DNA of 64,000 nucleotides from Massilia timonae CCUG 45783 (GCF_000315425.1 NZ_JH992926.1:394505-458504), one strand, 5' to 3'; positions 1-8,554 are shown, counted from the stretch's first letter. Notes: a model not told the origin generated them from the letters alone. Numbers and translations: made by a program.

Positions 1-13
1 CTTCCTAAGAAAC

Positions 14-1375
14 TCACCCGCTAGCCATTGATTCCTGAGGCTGCAGAGCAAATCCGAACTGCGCTGCGCGCCGATGCAGCTGCTTGACCACGCGATCGCG
101 ATACTGCTGTTCATAGTGGTCGGCACCGGGGTCCCGGTAATCCATACCATACCGCATAGCGTTGTAAAACAGGACCGCAATCTTGCGGGCTGTGGCGGTC
201 ACTGCTTTGGCCGTGCCGATGCGTCCTGCAAGACGTCGGTAGAACGCGCCGAGCGCGGTGTCGCTCCGTCCAACGGTGACGGCTGCCAGTCGAATCGCGA
301 CGGTCAGCCGGCTGCTGGTCTTGCGCGTATGCGCCGACAGCACCTTGCCGCCGCTGATTTTGCAGCCGGGTGACAACGTCAACCATGACGTGAAGTGTTT
401 CGCGCTACGCCATCGACCCATGTCCGTACCACATTCGCCGATAAACCGTAATGCCAGGAATGGGCCGACGCCGTGGATTTGCGTGAGATCGGTGCCGGTT
501 AGCTGATACAGGGCAGCGCGCACGTCAAACTTAGGATCGCTCGGCATTTTGCTGCGATGTTTGGCCTTCGGGAGCGGCGCGTCCGGCATCGTCTTGCCAA
601 TGTTCAGCCCCGCCACCGTACGTTCGATTTCCACGTCGCATTCGTCGATGCAGCGCTGATAAAAATCGTAAAGGGCAAGCGCCTGCTTGAGCGCAAACAC
701 GTGTTCGGGCTGGTAATTACCAACCAGCGCACTGCGGATGGTTTCCAGGCTTTCCTTGCAGCGCACATCGCGCATCGCCGCCAACGTATCGGGATTGCGC
801 TCGCCGGCAACGATGGCACGGATGATCCTCATGCCCGTGACGCCGGTGATCGTGGCGATAACGTGATGGAGCTGAATGTTCATGAACGTCAGCGCCTTCT
901 GCATGTGCTGGATATGTGCGGCAGCGTAGTCGGTGTGCTTCTCGCGGGCGCGAAGATAGGCCCGCAACTCTGCGATATCGCGGCCAGGACGGAAGCTAGC
1001 ACGCAGCAGGCCGCAGGCATGCAAACGCTGCAGCCACTGGGCATCGTTGACGTCGCTTTTTCTACCTGGGACGGCCCGCGCTTCGCGGGCGTTGGCCAGG
1101 ATGACTTCGAGCCCGTGCGACTCGAGCACTTCAAAGGCGGCGACCCAGTAGACGCCTGTCGATTCCATCACGACCGTTTTCGTTCCGGTTGCAACCAGCC
1201 AATTGGCCATGCGTTCCAGATCACTGGTAAAAGCCTGAAACGTCTGGACTGGTTCGTCGCACAGATCCGGGCTGACGGCGGCGACGTGGAATCGTGCACC
1301 GATATCGATGCCGGCCGCGAATGGATGAATGATCGGCAGCCCGCTGGGCTTGGATCGTGAACGCTCTCTGGACAT
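14..1375 (-). CDS. IS110-family transposase
   Basis: 453 aa. The N-terminal RuvC-like DEDD domain is visible as D24 (GIDIG), E71 (MESTGVYW), and D108 and D111 (KSDVNDAQ). The C-terminal half has the IS110/IS116/IS902 transposase region with GVGPFLALRFIGECG near residue 300. Full family length and uninterrupted, so probably active. The ATG at 1375 is preceded by a strong AGGAGG (about 1381-1388). Known for the family: no classical inverted repeats, and target choice by a bridge RNA made from a non-coding end of the element. Here the 3' side is cut by the window edge, so IS110-type (RNA upstream of the gene) cannot be told from IS1111-type (downstream). Confidence 0.93.
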   Translation of the reverse strand: MSRERSRSKPSGLPIIHPFAAGIDIGARFHVAAVSPDLCDEPVQTFQAFTSDLERMANWLVATGTKTVVMESTGVYWVAAFEVLESHGLEVILANAREARAVPGRKSDVNDAQWLQRLHACGLLRASFRPGRDIAELRAYLRAREKHTDYAAAHIQHMQKALTFMNIQLHHVIATITGVTGMRIIRAIVAGERNPDTLAAMRDVRCKESLETIRSALVGNYQPEHVFALKQALALYDFYQRCIDECDVEIERTVAGLNIGKTMPDAPLPKAKHRSKMPSDPKFDVRAALYQLTGTDLTQIHGVGPFLALRFIGECGTDMGRWRSAKHFTSWLTLSPGCKISGGKVLSAHTRKTSSRLTVAIRLAAVTVGRSDTALGAFYRRLAGRIGTAKAVTATARKIAVLFYNAMRYGMDYRDPGADHYEQQYRDRVVKQLHRRAAQFGFALQPQESMASG

Positions 1376-1527
1376 GGGCCACCTCCTGGATAGTCAGGTG
1401 CAGGACGGGGACTCGGAATTGATCAACTTCCTAAACGGGGTCGCCAGATGGCGCCGCCACATATGAGTCCGCAGCTTCCCCTGGACCAGGTTTTTTGACG
1501 GGGTCTATGCCTCCAAAAAGCGTTCGG
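1376..1527. mobile_element. Non-coding end of the IS110-family element
   Basis: About 150 bp between the transposase start and the neighbouring gene. The 8-mer CTTCCTAA occurs at 1427-1434 and again at 1-8 on the other side of the transposase. This may mark the core sequence repeated at both ends, giving an element of roughly 1.43 kb. The stretch from 1376 to about 1434 would then be the left non-coding end, where an IS110-type bridge RNA would be encoded. No bridge RNA fold is claimed; the boundary is inferred from the short repeat only. Confidence 0.35.
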
Positions 1528-2046
1528 TCACAGTCCTGCGTGCAACCAGTGTACTCTTCTGGAGTTTCTATTCATGAGGGCCACGGGCGACCGTGCGGGG
1601 CGGTTTTTTAACACCTCCCACGTATACGGATTCGGGGCATCGGCAGGATCGGACGTTTCTTCTTCCATCTCGCTATCGTCATCGTCCCCGCTGTTACGGT
1701 GTTCAATGGCCTCCGCCCGCGCGTCCTCCACCGTATAGATTTCATCTTCTTCATTGTGCAGCTCCTGGACGTATTTCCGCTGTTTGCCCGTCAGGCCATT
1801 CATGACCTTCGTGGTTTTTGCCAGCGTTCCAGGCTTGTAGCCTTCAACGACCCGTTGAACAATAGGGCCCCCGCGAACGGCGTCGCCCAGCGCCCGTTGC
1901 TGTAGCACGCGCGGGCTGTTATCGATCATTTCGCCGAGTTTGCGTTGCGCCACCGCCGTAGGCCGGTTGTCGACCAATCTCGCCATCGAAGCGGTTTTGA
2001 TTTGGACGGCATCAGGGTCACTTCTTGATTGGAGTGGTGCTCGCAT
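1528..2046 (-). CDS. Protein with eCIS-cargo-like leader motif
   Basis: 172 aa, no known catalytic domain recognised. Residues about 24-56 read VDNRPTAVAQRKLGEM followed by IDNSPRVLQQRAL. This closely resembles the repeated leader (DNRPEAVAQRKLQE..., NNSPRVQQLKAL) often found at the N-terminus of DUF4157-type and other proteins linked to extracellular contractile injection systems. The rest (GLTGKQRKYVQELHNEE, then an acidic DDDDSEMEEE stretch) is unrecognised. There is no signal peptide or membrane segment. The gene ends about 100 bp from the IS110 element, so it may be a truncated remnant of a longer toxin-like protein. Start at 2046 is a guess; no strong ribosome site is seen. Function by motif resemblance only. 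Confidence 0.5.
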   Translation of the reverse strand: MRAPLQSRSDPDAVQIKTASMARLVDNRPTAVAQRKLGEMIDNSPRVLQQRALGDAVRGGPIVQRVVEGYKPGTLAKTTKVMNGLTGKQRKYVQELHNEEDEIYTVEDARAEAIEHRNSGDDDDSEMEEETSDPADAPNPYTWEVLKNRPARSPVALMNRNSRRVHWLHAGL

Positions 2047-2580
2047 GTGGCGACCTTGGATGAATGGACTTATCGATCAGATTACTTGATGATAACCCCA
2101 TTTTGCCTTTACTCGGCCTCGAATCAACTTCTCTCGTGTCGTCGAAACAGCCTTTCGTCCTTTCCCCCTGCAGACAATCTGTCGTCAGCGCCAAAAATGC
2201 GCTTGTTCAATGTTGTCGCTAACGGGATCCATCGTACGCTGCACCGGGACAAATCGTCACTTCAGCAGTTGCGATTCAAAATCGAGAAGCGTGGTCTGAC
2301 GGAGGGTGACGCCTGCATTTCTCGCTGGCCCAACTCAGCCGCTCGGTGCCAACAGCAGTATCAAGGCTGTGGAATTCAGCCATTCAGCCGGCATGAAAAC
2401 GCATCTACACCCACATCCCATTCTCAGCACATTGACGCTCACCGTATGTGCATGAGATTTTCAAGAATATCTGAAGCCCGAGGCGCCCATGCTTGCGAAG
2501 ACATTCAAGTCAGGGTTGGCGTATGCGCTGATATTTGCAGCAGTCCCCCGTCGAGCATCAACCTCTTCAAGGAGCAATGG
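2047..2580. other. 534-bp intergenic region, no gene seen
   Basis: Lies between the divergent leader-motif gene and the small Cys-rich gene. An open frame continues upstream of 2581 on the plus strand, but the encoded residues resemble no protein and have no convincing start. No tRNA, strong hairpin or repeat was noticed. Presumably contains promoters for both genes. Confidence 0.4.
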
Positions 2581-2781
2581 ATGAACAAGAAACTGGCTAC
2601 CCTGCTGTTTGCTATTGGTATCGGCGCCAGCACTTCGGTGTTTGCGTGGCAGGACGTTGAAGCGTGCGTCCGCGGCTGCGGCCAGGTACTGGACGCCTGC
2701 CTGCAATTGAGCACGAACGCCGAGGAATCGGCGCACTGCCGGCAAGAGTTCAACGAGTGCAGGGACTGGTGCGGCTTCTAA
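2581..2781 (+). CDS. Small secreted six-cysteine protein
   Basis: 66 aa. Residues 1-22 form a signal peptide ending SVFA-W, so the mature protein of about 44 aa is periplasmic or secreted. It has six cysteines (29, 33, 40, 53, 60, 64) in a mirror-symmetric spacing C-x3-C-x6-C-x12-C-x6-C-x3-C. This suggests two short helices clamped by disulfides. The start is set by AAGGAG at 2570-2575 upstream of ATG 2581. A good terminator follows. Function unknown; metal binding or an antimicrobial/inhibitor role cannot be told apart. Confidence 0.75.
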   Translation: MNKKLATLLFAIGIGASTSVFAWQDVEACVRGCGQVLDACLQLSTNAEESAHCRQEFNECRDWCGF

Positions 2782-2796
2782 GGTCGCTGGCAAGAC

Positions 2797-2821
2797 ATGC
2801 CGTCCGGATGGGCGGCATTTT
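2797..2821 (+). terminator. Rho-independent terminator after the Cys-rich gene
   Basis: Nine-bp stem ATGCCGTCC / GGGCGGCAT (one T-G wobble) with a GGAT loop, followed by TTTT. It sits 15 bp after the stop codon at 2781. Confidence 0.75.
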
Positions 2822-2863
2822 CCGGCACACGTTTTCGACTATCGTCGGATGCGCCCTGCTCCG

Positions 2864-4012
2864 CTAGGAACCAGGATGCAGAATCACCTTGGTCCAGCCG
2901 TGATCGCGCACGTCGAAGTGCTTGTAGGCGTCCGGCGCCTGGTCCAGCTTCAACTCATGCGACACGATGAACGAAGGTTTCGCTCGGCCGGCGTGGATCA
3001 GGTCGCGTAGCTGCCGGTTGTAGGCCTTGACGTTGCACTGGCCGGTGGCGACGCGCTGCCCCTTGAACCACAGCTTGCCCCAGTCGAGCGCGATCTTCCC
3101 TTCCTTTTCGAGGGCGTCCGGGCCGTTCGGGTCCTCCGGCACGAACACGCCCACCACGCCGATCCCGCCGGTGAACTTGACCGAGTTGACCAGGTTGTTC
3201 ATCGTGAGGTTAGGCCGCTCTTGCCGGTGATGGTGGTGGTCGTGGCACTGGTAGCCGACACATTCGCAGCCCACGTCGGCGCCCTGCCCGTGGGTCAAGT
3301 CCATGACCCGCTGCACCGGGTCTTCCTTGGAAAAATCGATCGCCACCGCGCCGATCGACTCGGCCAGCTTGAGCCGGTCCGAGTGGCAGTCGACCACCAT
3401 CACACTGCACGCCCCCTTGATCATCGCAGAATGCGCGGCCATGAGGCCGACCGGTCCGGCGCCGTAGATCACCACCGCGTCGCCGGGCTTCATGCCGGCC
3501 AGTTCGGTCGCGTGCCAGCCGGTCGGGAAGATGTCGGCGCACATCACGTAGTCGGACTGCTTTTCCTCGGCGTCGGGCGGCAGCTTCAGGCACATGAAGT
3601 CGGCCCAGGGCACGCGCAGGTATTCGGCTTGCCCGCCCTGCCATGGTCCCATGTCGGCGAAGCCGAAAGCGCCGCCGGCCACGCCAGGTTCGTTCGCCTT
3701 GAGGCAATAGGCGGTCAGGCCGCGTTCGCAGTTCCTGCAATGTCCGCAGCTGATATTGAAGGGCATGCAGACCCAGTCGCCGGGCTTGAGCCGCTCGACC
3801 GCGGGACCGACTTCCATGACCACGCCGAGGTTCTCGTGGCCGAAGACGCGGCCCTGCTCGAAGTCGGTCCTCCCCTCGTACATGTGCAGGTCGGAGCCGC
3901 AGATGTTGGTGCTGGTGATTCGGACGATGGCGTCCGTCGGACGTTCGATCTTTGGATCCGGCACATCTTCGACGGCCACCTGGTTGGGGCCTCGATAGAC
4001 AACAGCTTTCAT
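2864..4012 (-). CDS. fdhA: Glutathione-independent formaldehyde dehydrogenase
   Basis: 382 aa zinc-dependent medium-chain dehydrogenase. Oxidises formaldehyde with tightly bound NAD and no glutathione, by analogy with Pseudomonas putida formaldehyde dismutase/dehydrogenase. Seen in sequence: catalytic zinc site C38-G-S-D and GHEN (H59, E60); structural zinc lobe CGHCRNCERGLTAYC; Rossmann motif GAGPVG near residue 187; and the family insert CVGYQCHDHHHH. The start at 4012 (MKAVVYRG) is the family start; the frame stays open upstream but without homology. Faces the Yellow-like gene across a 376-bp divergent region. Confidence 0.92.
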   Translation of the reverse strand: MKAVVYRGPNQVAVEDVPDPKIERPTDAIVRITSTNICGSDLHMYEGRTDFEQGRVFGHENLGVVMEVGPAVERLKPGDWVCMPFNISCGHCRNCERGLTAYCLKANEPGVAGGAFGFADMGPWQGGQAEYLRVPWADFMCLKLPPDAEEKQSDYVMCADIFPTGWHATELAGMKPGDAVVIYGAGPVGLMAAHSAMIKGACSVMVVDCHSDRLKLAESIGAVAIDFSKEDPVQRVMDLTHGQGADVGCECVGYQCHDHHHHRQERPNLTMNNLVNSVKFTGGIGVVGVFVPEDPNGPDALEKEGKIALDWGKLWFKGQRVATGQCNVKAYNRQLRDLIHAGRAKPSFIVSHELKLDQAPDAYKHFDVRDHGWTKVILHPGS

Positions 4013-4388
4013 AATCCACGCCTTGAGCTGCCAGGAAATAGCCTGCCCTGCGTGCCCAATGACGACACGCGGCAATCTGTTCCGGCAGTGGTTGGCGATA
4101 TCCGCGAAAGGCGCCCGCGGAACCATCTGCCTGCCGCCGACGCATCGATGGTCGGTGGCAGAAGCGACACAGGTTAGACACGCGTTCGCCCCGCCGCAAG
4201 CGGCGATTCGATTGAAGCGAGCACAGCCGAGTCGCTTTATTTGGACGTCTTCACAAACTCGCGAAGCAGCCTTGCGGGGTGGTGGCGATCGGTGTAGCTT
4301 TGCGCATTCCATGTTCCGCCGGCGATCGGCGGCGTCCAGTTCTTGGGGTTCTTGCAGCGCACGCTGCTGTCTTCAGAAAGGAAGCGTC
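4013..4388. other. Divergent intergenic region between fdhA and the Yellow-like gene
   Basis: 376 bp with no supported gene; it should hold the promoters of both flanking genes. The only clear signal is the AAAGGAAG ribosome site at 4377-4384 for the rightward gene. No palindromic operator stood out. Confidence 0.4.
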
Positions 4389-5552
4389 ATGCGAATCACT
4401 GCCACGTTTCTCGCACTCGTCCTTGCCGGCGCCGGCTGGTCCGCCGCCACGGCAACGGCGCAAACCGAGGCGTCCGCCGCGCAGTCCGAGCACCGCCGGG
4501 CCGGCACGACGCTGCAGCAGGCTGCCCAGTTCGAACACCAGGTCACCGGCGTGACCGTGAGCGAACGGGGCCGGTTGTTCGTCAATTTCCCTCGCTGGAC
4601 AGAAGACGCTCCGGTCTCGGTCGCCGAAGTCATGAAGGACGGCAGCCTGCGTCCTTATCCCAACGAGCAATGGAATGCCTGGCGCAATGTCCGGCGCGAC
4701 GAGCTCGATCCCGCGCAGCACTGGGTCTGCGTGCAAAGCGTGGTCGCCGACGGCCGCGGCAGCGTATGGGTGGTCGATCCGGCGGCGCCTGCCGTGGACG
4801 GCCTCGTGCCGGGAGGACCGAAGCTGGTGCGCATCGATCTGGCGACCGACCGCGTGGCGCAGGTGATCCGGTTCGGCCAGGACGTCGCGATTCCCGGCTC
4901 CTACCTCAACGACGTGCGCTTCTCGCACGACGGCAGGCATGCCTTCCTCACCGATGCCGGGCAGCGCGGCGCCCTGGTCGTGGTCGACCTGGCCAGCGGC
5001 AAGGCGCGCCGGGTGCTGGACGGCCATCCGTCCACCCAGCCCGAGAAAGGCGTGGTGGTGCGCACCGACGGCAAACCGCTGCGCTATCCGGACGGACGCC
5101 CGGTGCTGTTCGCGGCCGACAGCATTGCCCTGTCGTCCGACGGCGCCTGGCTGTACTGGAAAGCGCTGACCGGCACCACCCTGTATCGCATCCGGAGCGC
5201 GGCGCTCATCGGACAGGGCCTGGCCGGAGAAGACCTTTCGAGCCAGGTCCAGCCCTACGGCCAGGTCGGGCCGACCGACGGCCTCTGGATCGGGCGCGGC
5301 GCCGACATCCTGTACCTCACCTCGATCGAGGACAACGCCATCAAGGCGCGCAGATTGTCCGAAGGCCCGGCCGGCGCAGTGCGCACGGTGCTGCAGGATC
5401 CGCGCCTGCGCTGGCCCGACACCTTCAGCGAGGGACCGGACGGCAGCCTGTACGTGACCACCTCGCGCATCCAGGATTCCGCCTTCTTCAACCGGGAGGC
5501 GCCGCTGGCGCTGCCGACCCAGCTGTGGCGCCTGCCTGCGCCGCGCAAGTGA
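4389..5552 (+). CDS. Secreted Yellow/major-royal-jelly-like beta-propeller protein
   Basis: 387 aa. Signal peptide residues 1-24 (ALVLAGAGWSAATATAQ). The mature part matches the bacterial MRJP/Yellow and SMP-30/gluconolactonase-like beta-propeller group. Typical phrases are TGVTVSERGRLFVNFPRW, VQSVVADGRGSVWVVDP, SYLNDVRFSHDG and ADSIALSSDGAWLYWKAL. Family members are secreted, and a sugar-lactone hydrolase or binding role is often proposed, without proof. The start is set by AAAGGAAG 5 bp before ATG 4389. Followed after about 75 bp by the SRPBCC gene on the same strand, so co-transcription is likely. Confidence 0.85.
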   Translation: MRITATFLALVLAGAGWSAATATAQTEASAAQSEHRRAGTTLQQAAQFEHQVTGVTVSERGRLFVNFPRWTEDAPVSVAEVMKDGSLRPYPNEQWNAWRNVRRDELDPAQHWVCVQSVVADGRGSVWVVDPAAPAVDGLVPGGPKLVRIDLATDRVAQVIRFGQDVAIPGSYLNDVRFSHDGRHAFLTDAGQRGALVVVDLASGKARRVLDGHPSTQPEKGVVVRTDGKPLRYPDGRPVLFAADSIALSSDGAWLYWKALTGTTLYRIRSAALIGQGLAGEDLSSQVQPYGQVGPTDGLWIGRGADILYLTSIEDNAIKARRLSEGPAGAVRTVLQDPRLRWPDTFSEGPDGSLYVTTSRIQDSAFFNREAPLALPTQLWRLPAPRK

Positions 5553-5628
5553 CATCCTCATGCGGCGCTCCGGCGCCGCCAACCTGCAACCAGTCCGCTC
5601 GGCGGGCAATCAGCAAGGGAGTTCAATC

Positions 5629-6345
5629 ATGGCAAGCAGACACTCTGCCGCACCACCGGGCACGGCATCGCGAGCGGGTTCACACGCTGGGCCGTCGCAC
5701 AATCTTGGCTGGATTCCCATCGCGTTGGGGGGCGCAGCCATCGTGGCCGGACTCGGCGGCCGCAGGAGAGGCGCCGCGGCGCTCGCGCTGAGCGCGGTCG
5801 CCGGCGCGGGCGCGCTGGGCGCGCTGCGCAGCACGCAGACCGGCCGGGTAAATGCCGGCGGCGCCCCGGAGGTCGAGCGCTCGATCACGATCGGCAAGAA
5901 TGAAGACGAACTGCGCCAATACTGGCAAGACCCACGTACGCTGCCGCAGATCATGTCCGGCTTCGCGACCGTGCACGCCACCGGCGAAGGCCGCATGCAC
6001 TGGAAGATCGAAGGTCCGCTCGGCCGCGCCTGCGAATGGGACACCGAAACGGTGGGCCATTCCGGCGCGGGCATGGGTTGGCGCGCGCTGTCCGATGGCG
6101 CGGTCTCGAACGAGGGGTGGATCCGCTTCCACCCCGCCCCGGCCGGTCGCGGCACCGTCGTGACGCTGCGCCTGCGCTTCGAGCCGCCGGGCGGCGCGCT
6201 CGGCGAGTGGCTGTTTGAATTGCTGGGCACCGTACCCCTGCGCCTGGTCGCCGATGGCGCGCTCAGGCGCTTCAAGAACCTCGTCGAAACCGGCGAGATC
6301 CCAACCACCGCGCGCCAGAGCGCTGCTCGCGCCAACACACACTGA
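5629..6345 (+). CDS. SRPBCC-family membrane-anchored protein
   Basis: 238 aa. Residues 24-66 are glycine/alanine-rich hydrophobic segments (LGWIPIALGGAAIVAGLGG, then ALALSAVAGAGALGAL), predicted as one or two membrane helices. Residues about 80-220 form a START/Bet v 1-like fold of the polyketide cyclase group: VERSITIGKNEDELRQYWQDP, then MHWKIEGPLG, and WIRFHPAPAGRGTVVTLRL. Such proteins often sit beside zinc dehydrogenases in stress loci, as here with the ADH gene 10 bp downstream. Ligand unknown. Start ATG 5629 follows AAGGGAG (5615-5621). Confidence 0.83.
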   Translation: MASRHSAAPPGTASRAGSHAGPSHNLGWIPIALGGAAIVAGLGGRRRGAAALALSAVAGAGALGALRSTQTGRVNAGGAPEVERSITIGKNEDELRQYWQDPRTLPQIMSGFATVHATGEGRMHWKIEGPLGRACEWDTETVGHSGAGMGWRALSDGAVSNEGWIRFHPAPAGRGTVVTLRLRFEPPGGALGEWLFELLGTVPLRLVADGALRRFKNLVETGEIPTTARQSAARANTH

Positions 6346-6355
6346 AGGACAGGCC

Positions 6356-7528
6356 ATGCGAGCACTTTACTGGAACGGCGTGAACGACCTGCGGGTCGGC
6401 ACGGTGAAGGACCCCGAGATCGTGAATCCCCATGACGCCATCCTGCGCGTCAGCCTGTCGACGACCTGCGGCTCGGACCTGCACTTCATCGACGGCTATA
6501 TCCCGAGCATGAAGGCCGGCGATGTGATCGGCCATGAGTTCATGGGCGTGATCGAGGAAGTCGGCCCGGCGGTCAAGCGCGTCAGGAAGGGCGACCGCGT
6601 CGTCGTCCCCTCGTTCATCGTTTGCGGACAATGCTGGTACTGCCAGCATTCCCTTTAATCCCTGTGCGACAACACGCACCCGAAGCCCGAGCTGCAGGAA
6701 CCGCTCCTTGGCGGCTATCCGACGGCCGGCATCTACGGCTACACCCATGCCTTCGGCGGCTACGCCGGCGCGCACGCGCAATACGTGCGCGTGCCGTTCG
6801 CCGACAACGATTGCTTCAAGGTCCCCGACGGGGTGGCGGACGAGACCGCGCTGTTTCTGTCGGATGCGGCGCCGACCGGCTACATGGGCGCCGATTTTTG
6901 CGACATCCAGCCAGGCGACACGGTCGCCGTCTGGGGTTGCGGCGGCGTGGGCCTGATGGCGCAGCAAAGCGCGCGGTTGATGGGCGCCGAGCGGGTGATC
7001 GCGATCGACCGCTTCCCCGAGCGCTTGCAGATGGCGCGTGCGCACGCCGGTTCCGAGACCATCGACTACACGCAGGTCGACAGCGTGCTGGACGTGTTGA
7101 AGGAAATGACGGGAGGACGCGGCCCCGATGCCTGCATCGACGCGGTGGGCATGGAGGCGCACGGCACCGGGCCCCAATACGCCTATGACCGCGTTAAGCA
7201 GGCGCTGCACCTGGAGACCGACCGTGGACAGGCCCTGCGCGAAGCTATCATGGCCTGTCGCAAGGGCGGCACGCTGTCGGTGCTCGGCGTCTATGGGCTG
7301 ATCGACAAGTTCCCGATGGGCGCCATCATGAACAAGGGAATGACGGTACGCACCGCCCAGCAGCACGGGCAAGCCTATATGGAGCGGTTGCTGACTCATG
7401 CACAGAAAGGCGAGCTGAACCCTGCCTATCTCGCCACGCACCGCTTTTCGCTGGAAGACGCGCCGCGCGGCTACGACATGTTCAAGCACAAGAAGGACGG
7501 CTGCGTGCGCGCGGTGTTCGCGCCGTAA
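6356..7528 (+). pseudogene. Zinc alcohol/formaldehyde dehydrogenase with in-frame TAA
   Basis: Encodes a medium-chain zinc dehydrogenase like class III (GSH-type) formaldehyde dehydrogenases: C38GSD, GHEFMG (H60), VWGCGGVGLMAQQSA, and a C-terminus LEDAPRGYDMFKHKKDGC. Codon 101 (6656-6658) is TAA, yet the same frame continues intact (SLCDNTHP...) to the stop at 7526-7528. The context CQHSL*SLCDN suggests a former Tyr (or Trp) codon, so this is one nonsense change and not a frameshift. It cuts the protein inside the structural-zinc lobe. Either a recent pseudogene or a sequencing error. Start ATG 6356 follows GAAGGAC at 6344-6350. Confidence 0.88.
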
Positions 7529-7666
7529 CGGCCGACCTGGCCTGACTGTCACTCGTGGAGTGCCGGAATCATGACGTCAAGGCACTTCACGGGCGCAGCG
7601 CTTGGTTTTCCCGGCGCGAGGCGGGAACGCGCGGATACCGTCACTCGACGAAATGCAATATGACTT

Positions 7667-7691
7667 AATCGCCACTCCACCAGTGGCGATT
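7667..7691. terminator. Perfect hairpin between convergent genes
   Basis: Ten-bp perfect stem AATCGCCACT / AGTGGCGATT with a 5-nt loop, between the convergent ADH and Rrf2 genes. The T-run after it is weak, so it could be a bidirectional terminator or a protein-binding palindrome. Its left arm plus CCA (13 bp) recurs at 8201-8213 upstream of the Rrf2 gene. Confidence 0.45.
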
Positions 7692-7728
7692 TGCTCTTGC
7701 CGCCAGCGACCTGCCCCGGGCGATCCAG

Positions 7729-8142
7729 TCAAGCATTCGGCGGCGGCATGAAAGCCGACAGCTTGACCTGGCTGAACTCCCGCAGCAAGGCGCCCGCCGC
7801 CTGCGCCATCGCCACCTCGAGCGCGCCACTGATCGCCTGTTCCTGGGCGCAGCCGGGATGATCGACATTCGCGCCAATGGCGAAGATCACCGGCTCCTCG
7901 AGCGCCTCGTAGACATCCAGCATCGTGATGCTGTCGGGGTCCACCGACAACACCCAGCCACCGTTGCGTCCCGCCGTCGATTGCACATAACCCGCATCGC
8001 GCAAACCACCCATCATGCGGCGGACCAGGACCGGATTGGTGTCCAGCACGACGGCCAGCTCTTCCGAACTCGTCGTGCCCTTGCGTCCGTGTATATGAAC
8101 CAGCGCGTGCAGCATGCGCGCCAGCCTGAAATCAGCTCTCAT
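7729..8142 (-). CDS. Rrf2-family transcriptional regulator
   Basis: 137 aa, standard Rrf2 length. N-terminal winged helix (RLARMLHALVHIHG, TSSEELAVVLDTNPVLVRRMMGGLRDAGYVQS, GRNGGWVLS). The usual three-cysteine iron-sulfur cluster of IscR/NsrR is absent; only one Cys (HPGCAQE) is seen. This makes it YwnA-like, sensing a signal other than an Fe-S cluster. The start at 8142 (MRADFRLAR) is decided by GGAGGATATCG immediately upstream. It lies convergent to the broken ADH gene. Confidence 0.85.
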   Translation of the reverse strand: MRADFRLARMLHALVHIHGRKGTTSSEELAVVLDTNPVLVRRMMGGLRDAGYVQSTAGRNGGWVLSVDPDSITMLDVYEALEEPVIFAIGANVDHPGCAQEQAISGALEVAMAQAAGALLREFSQVKLSAFMPPPNA

Positions 8143-8554
8143 CGATATCCTCCTGACGCGAGCATACCGCAACTCCGAAAGTATCGGAATAGCCAGCCGC
8201 AATCGCCACTCCAGAAGTTCTTATTTATCAGAGTACGTCGCCGCGCCCCTCCCCACCCGGTCGCCTCGATTGCAGCTCCTTCTCTTGGTGGCTATGGTGG
8301 GTAGTGTTATTTTGTCCGTAGTTCGCGGCTATGAGGATAATTTAATGGTTTGTTTGCTATGTTGGTTAGTTACGTTTTTTAATACGATAAAACAGCGCAC
8401 CATTTCAAGCCACACCTTTCGGATGCCTGAACATTGCAGTCTGGTATTTATTGGACGACAATGATTGCGCAATCATCTGGCGGTGATCCCTTTTCGCTCA
8501 CTCCGTCCGCTTCACGAGGCCCACCCGCGTGGGGCCACTTTTTTCAAGGTCATC
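8143..8554. other. Intergenic region, AT-richer, upstream of GH43
   Basis: 412 bp between divergent rrf2-like and GH43 genes. It contains the 13-bp repeat AATCGCCACTCCA at 8201-8213 (see 7667-7691) near the regulator promoter, an AT-rich stretch at about 8300-8400, and the 16-bp palindrome at 8461-8476. No gene supported. Confidence 0.5.
8461..8476. promoter_or_regulatory. 16-bp palindrome, candidate operator for GH43
   Basis: ATGATTGCGCAATCAT is a perfect palindrome about 80 bp before the GH43 start. The 12-mer CAATGATTGCGC covering its left arm recurs at 44549-44560 in front of the TonB receptor, with a further GATTGCGC at 44589-44596. It could bind a regulator shared by the two sugar loci. 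No experimental support. Confidence 0.45.

Noticed and set aside
6656..6658. Stop codon in the dehydrogenase read as a recoded residue
   Set aside because: It is TAA, not TGA; no SECIS-like hairpin follows, and the protein family has Tyr or Trp there.
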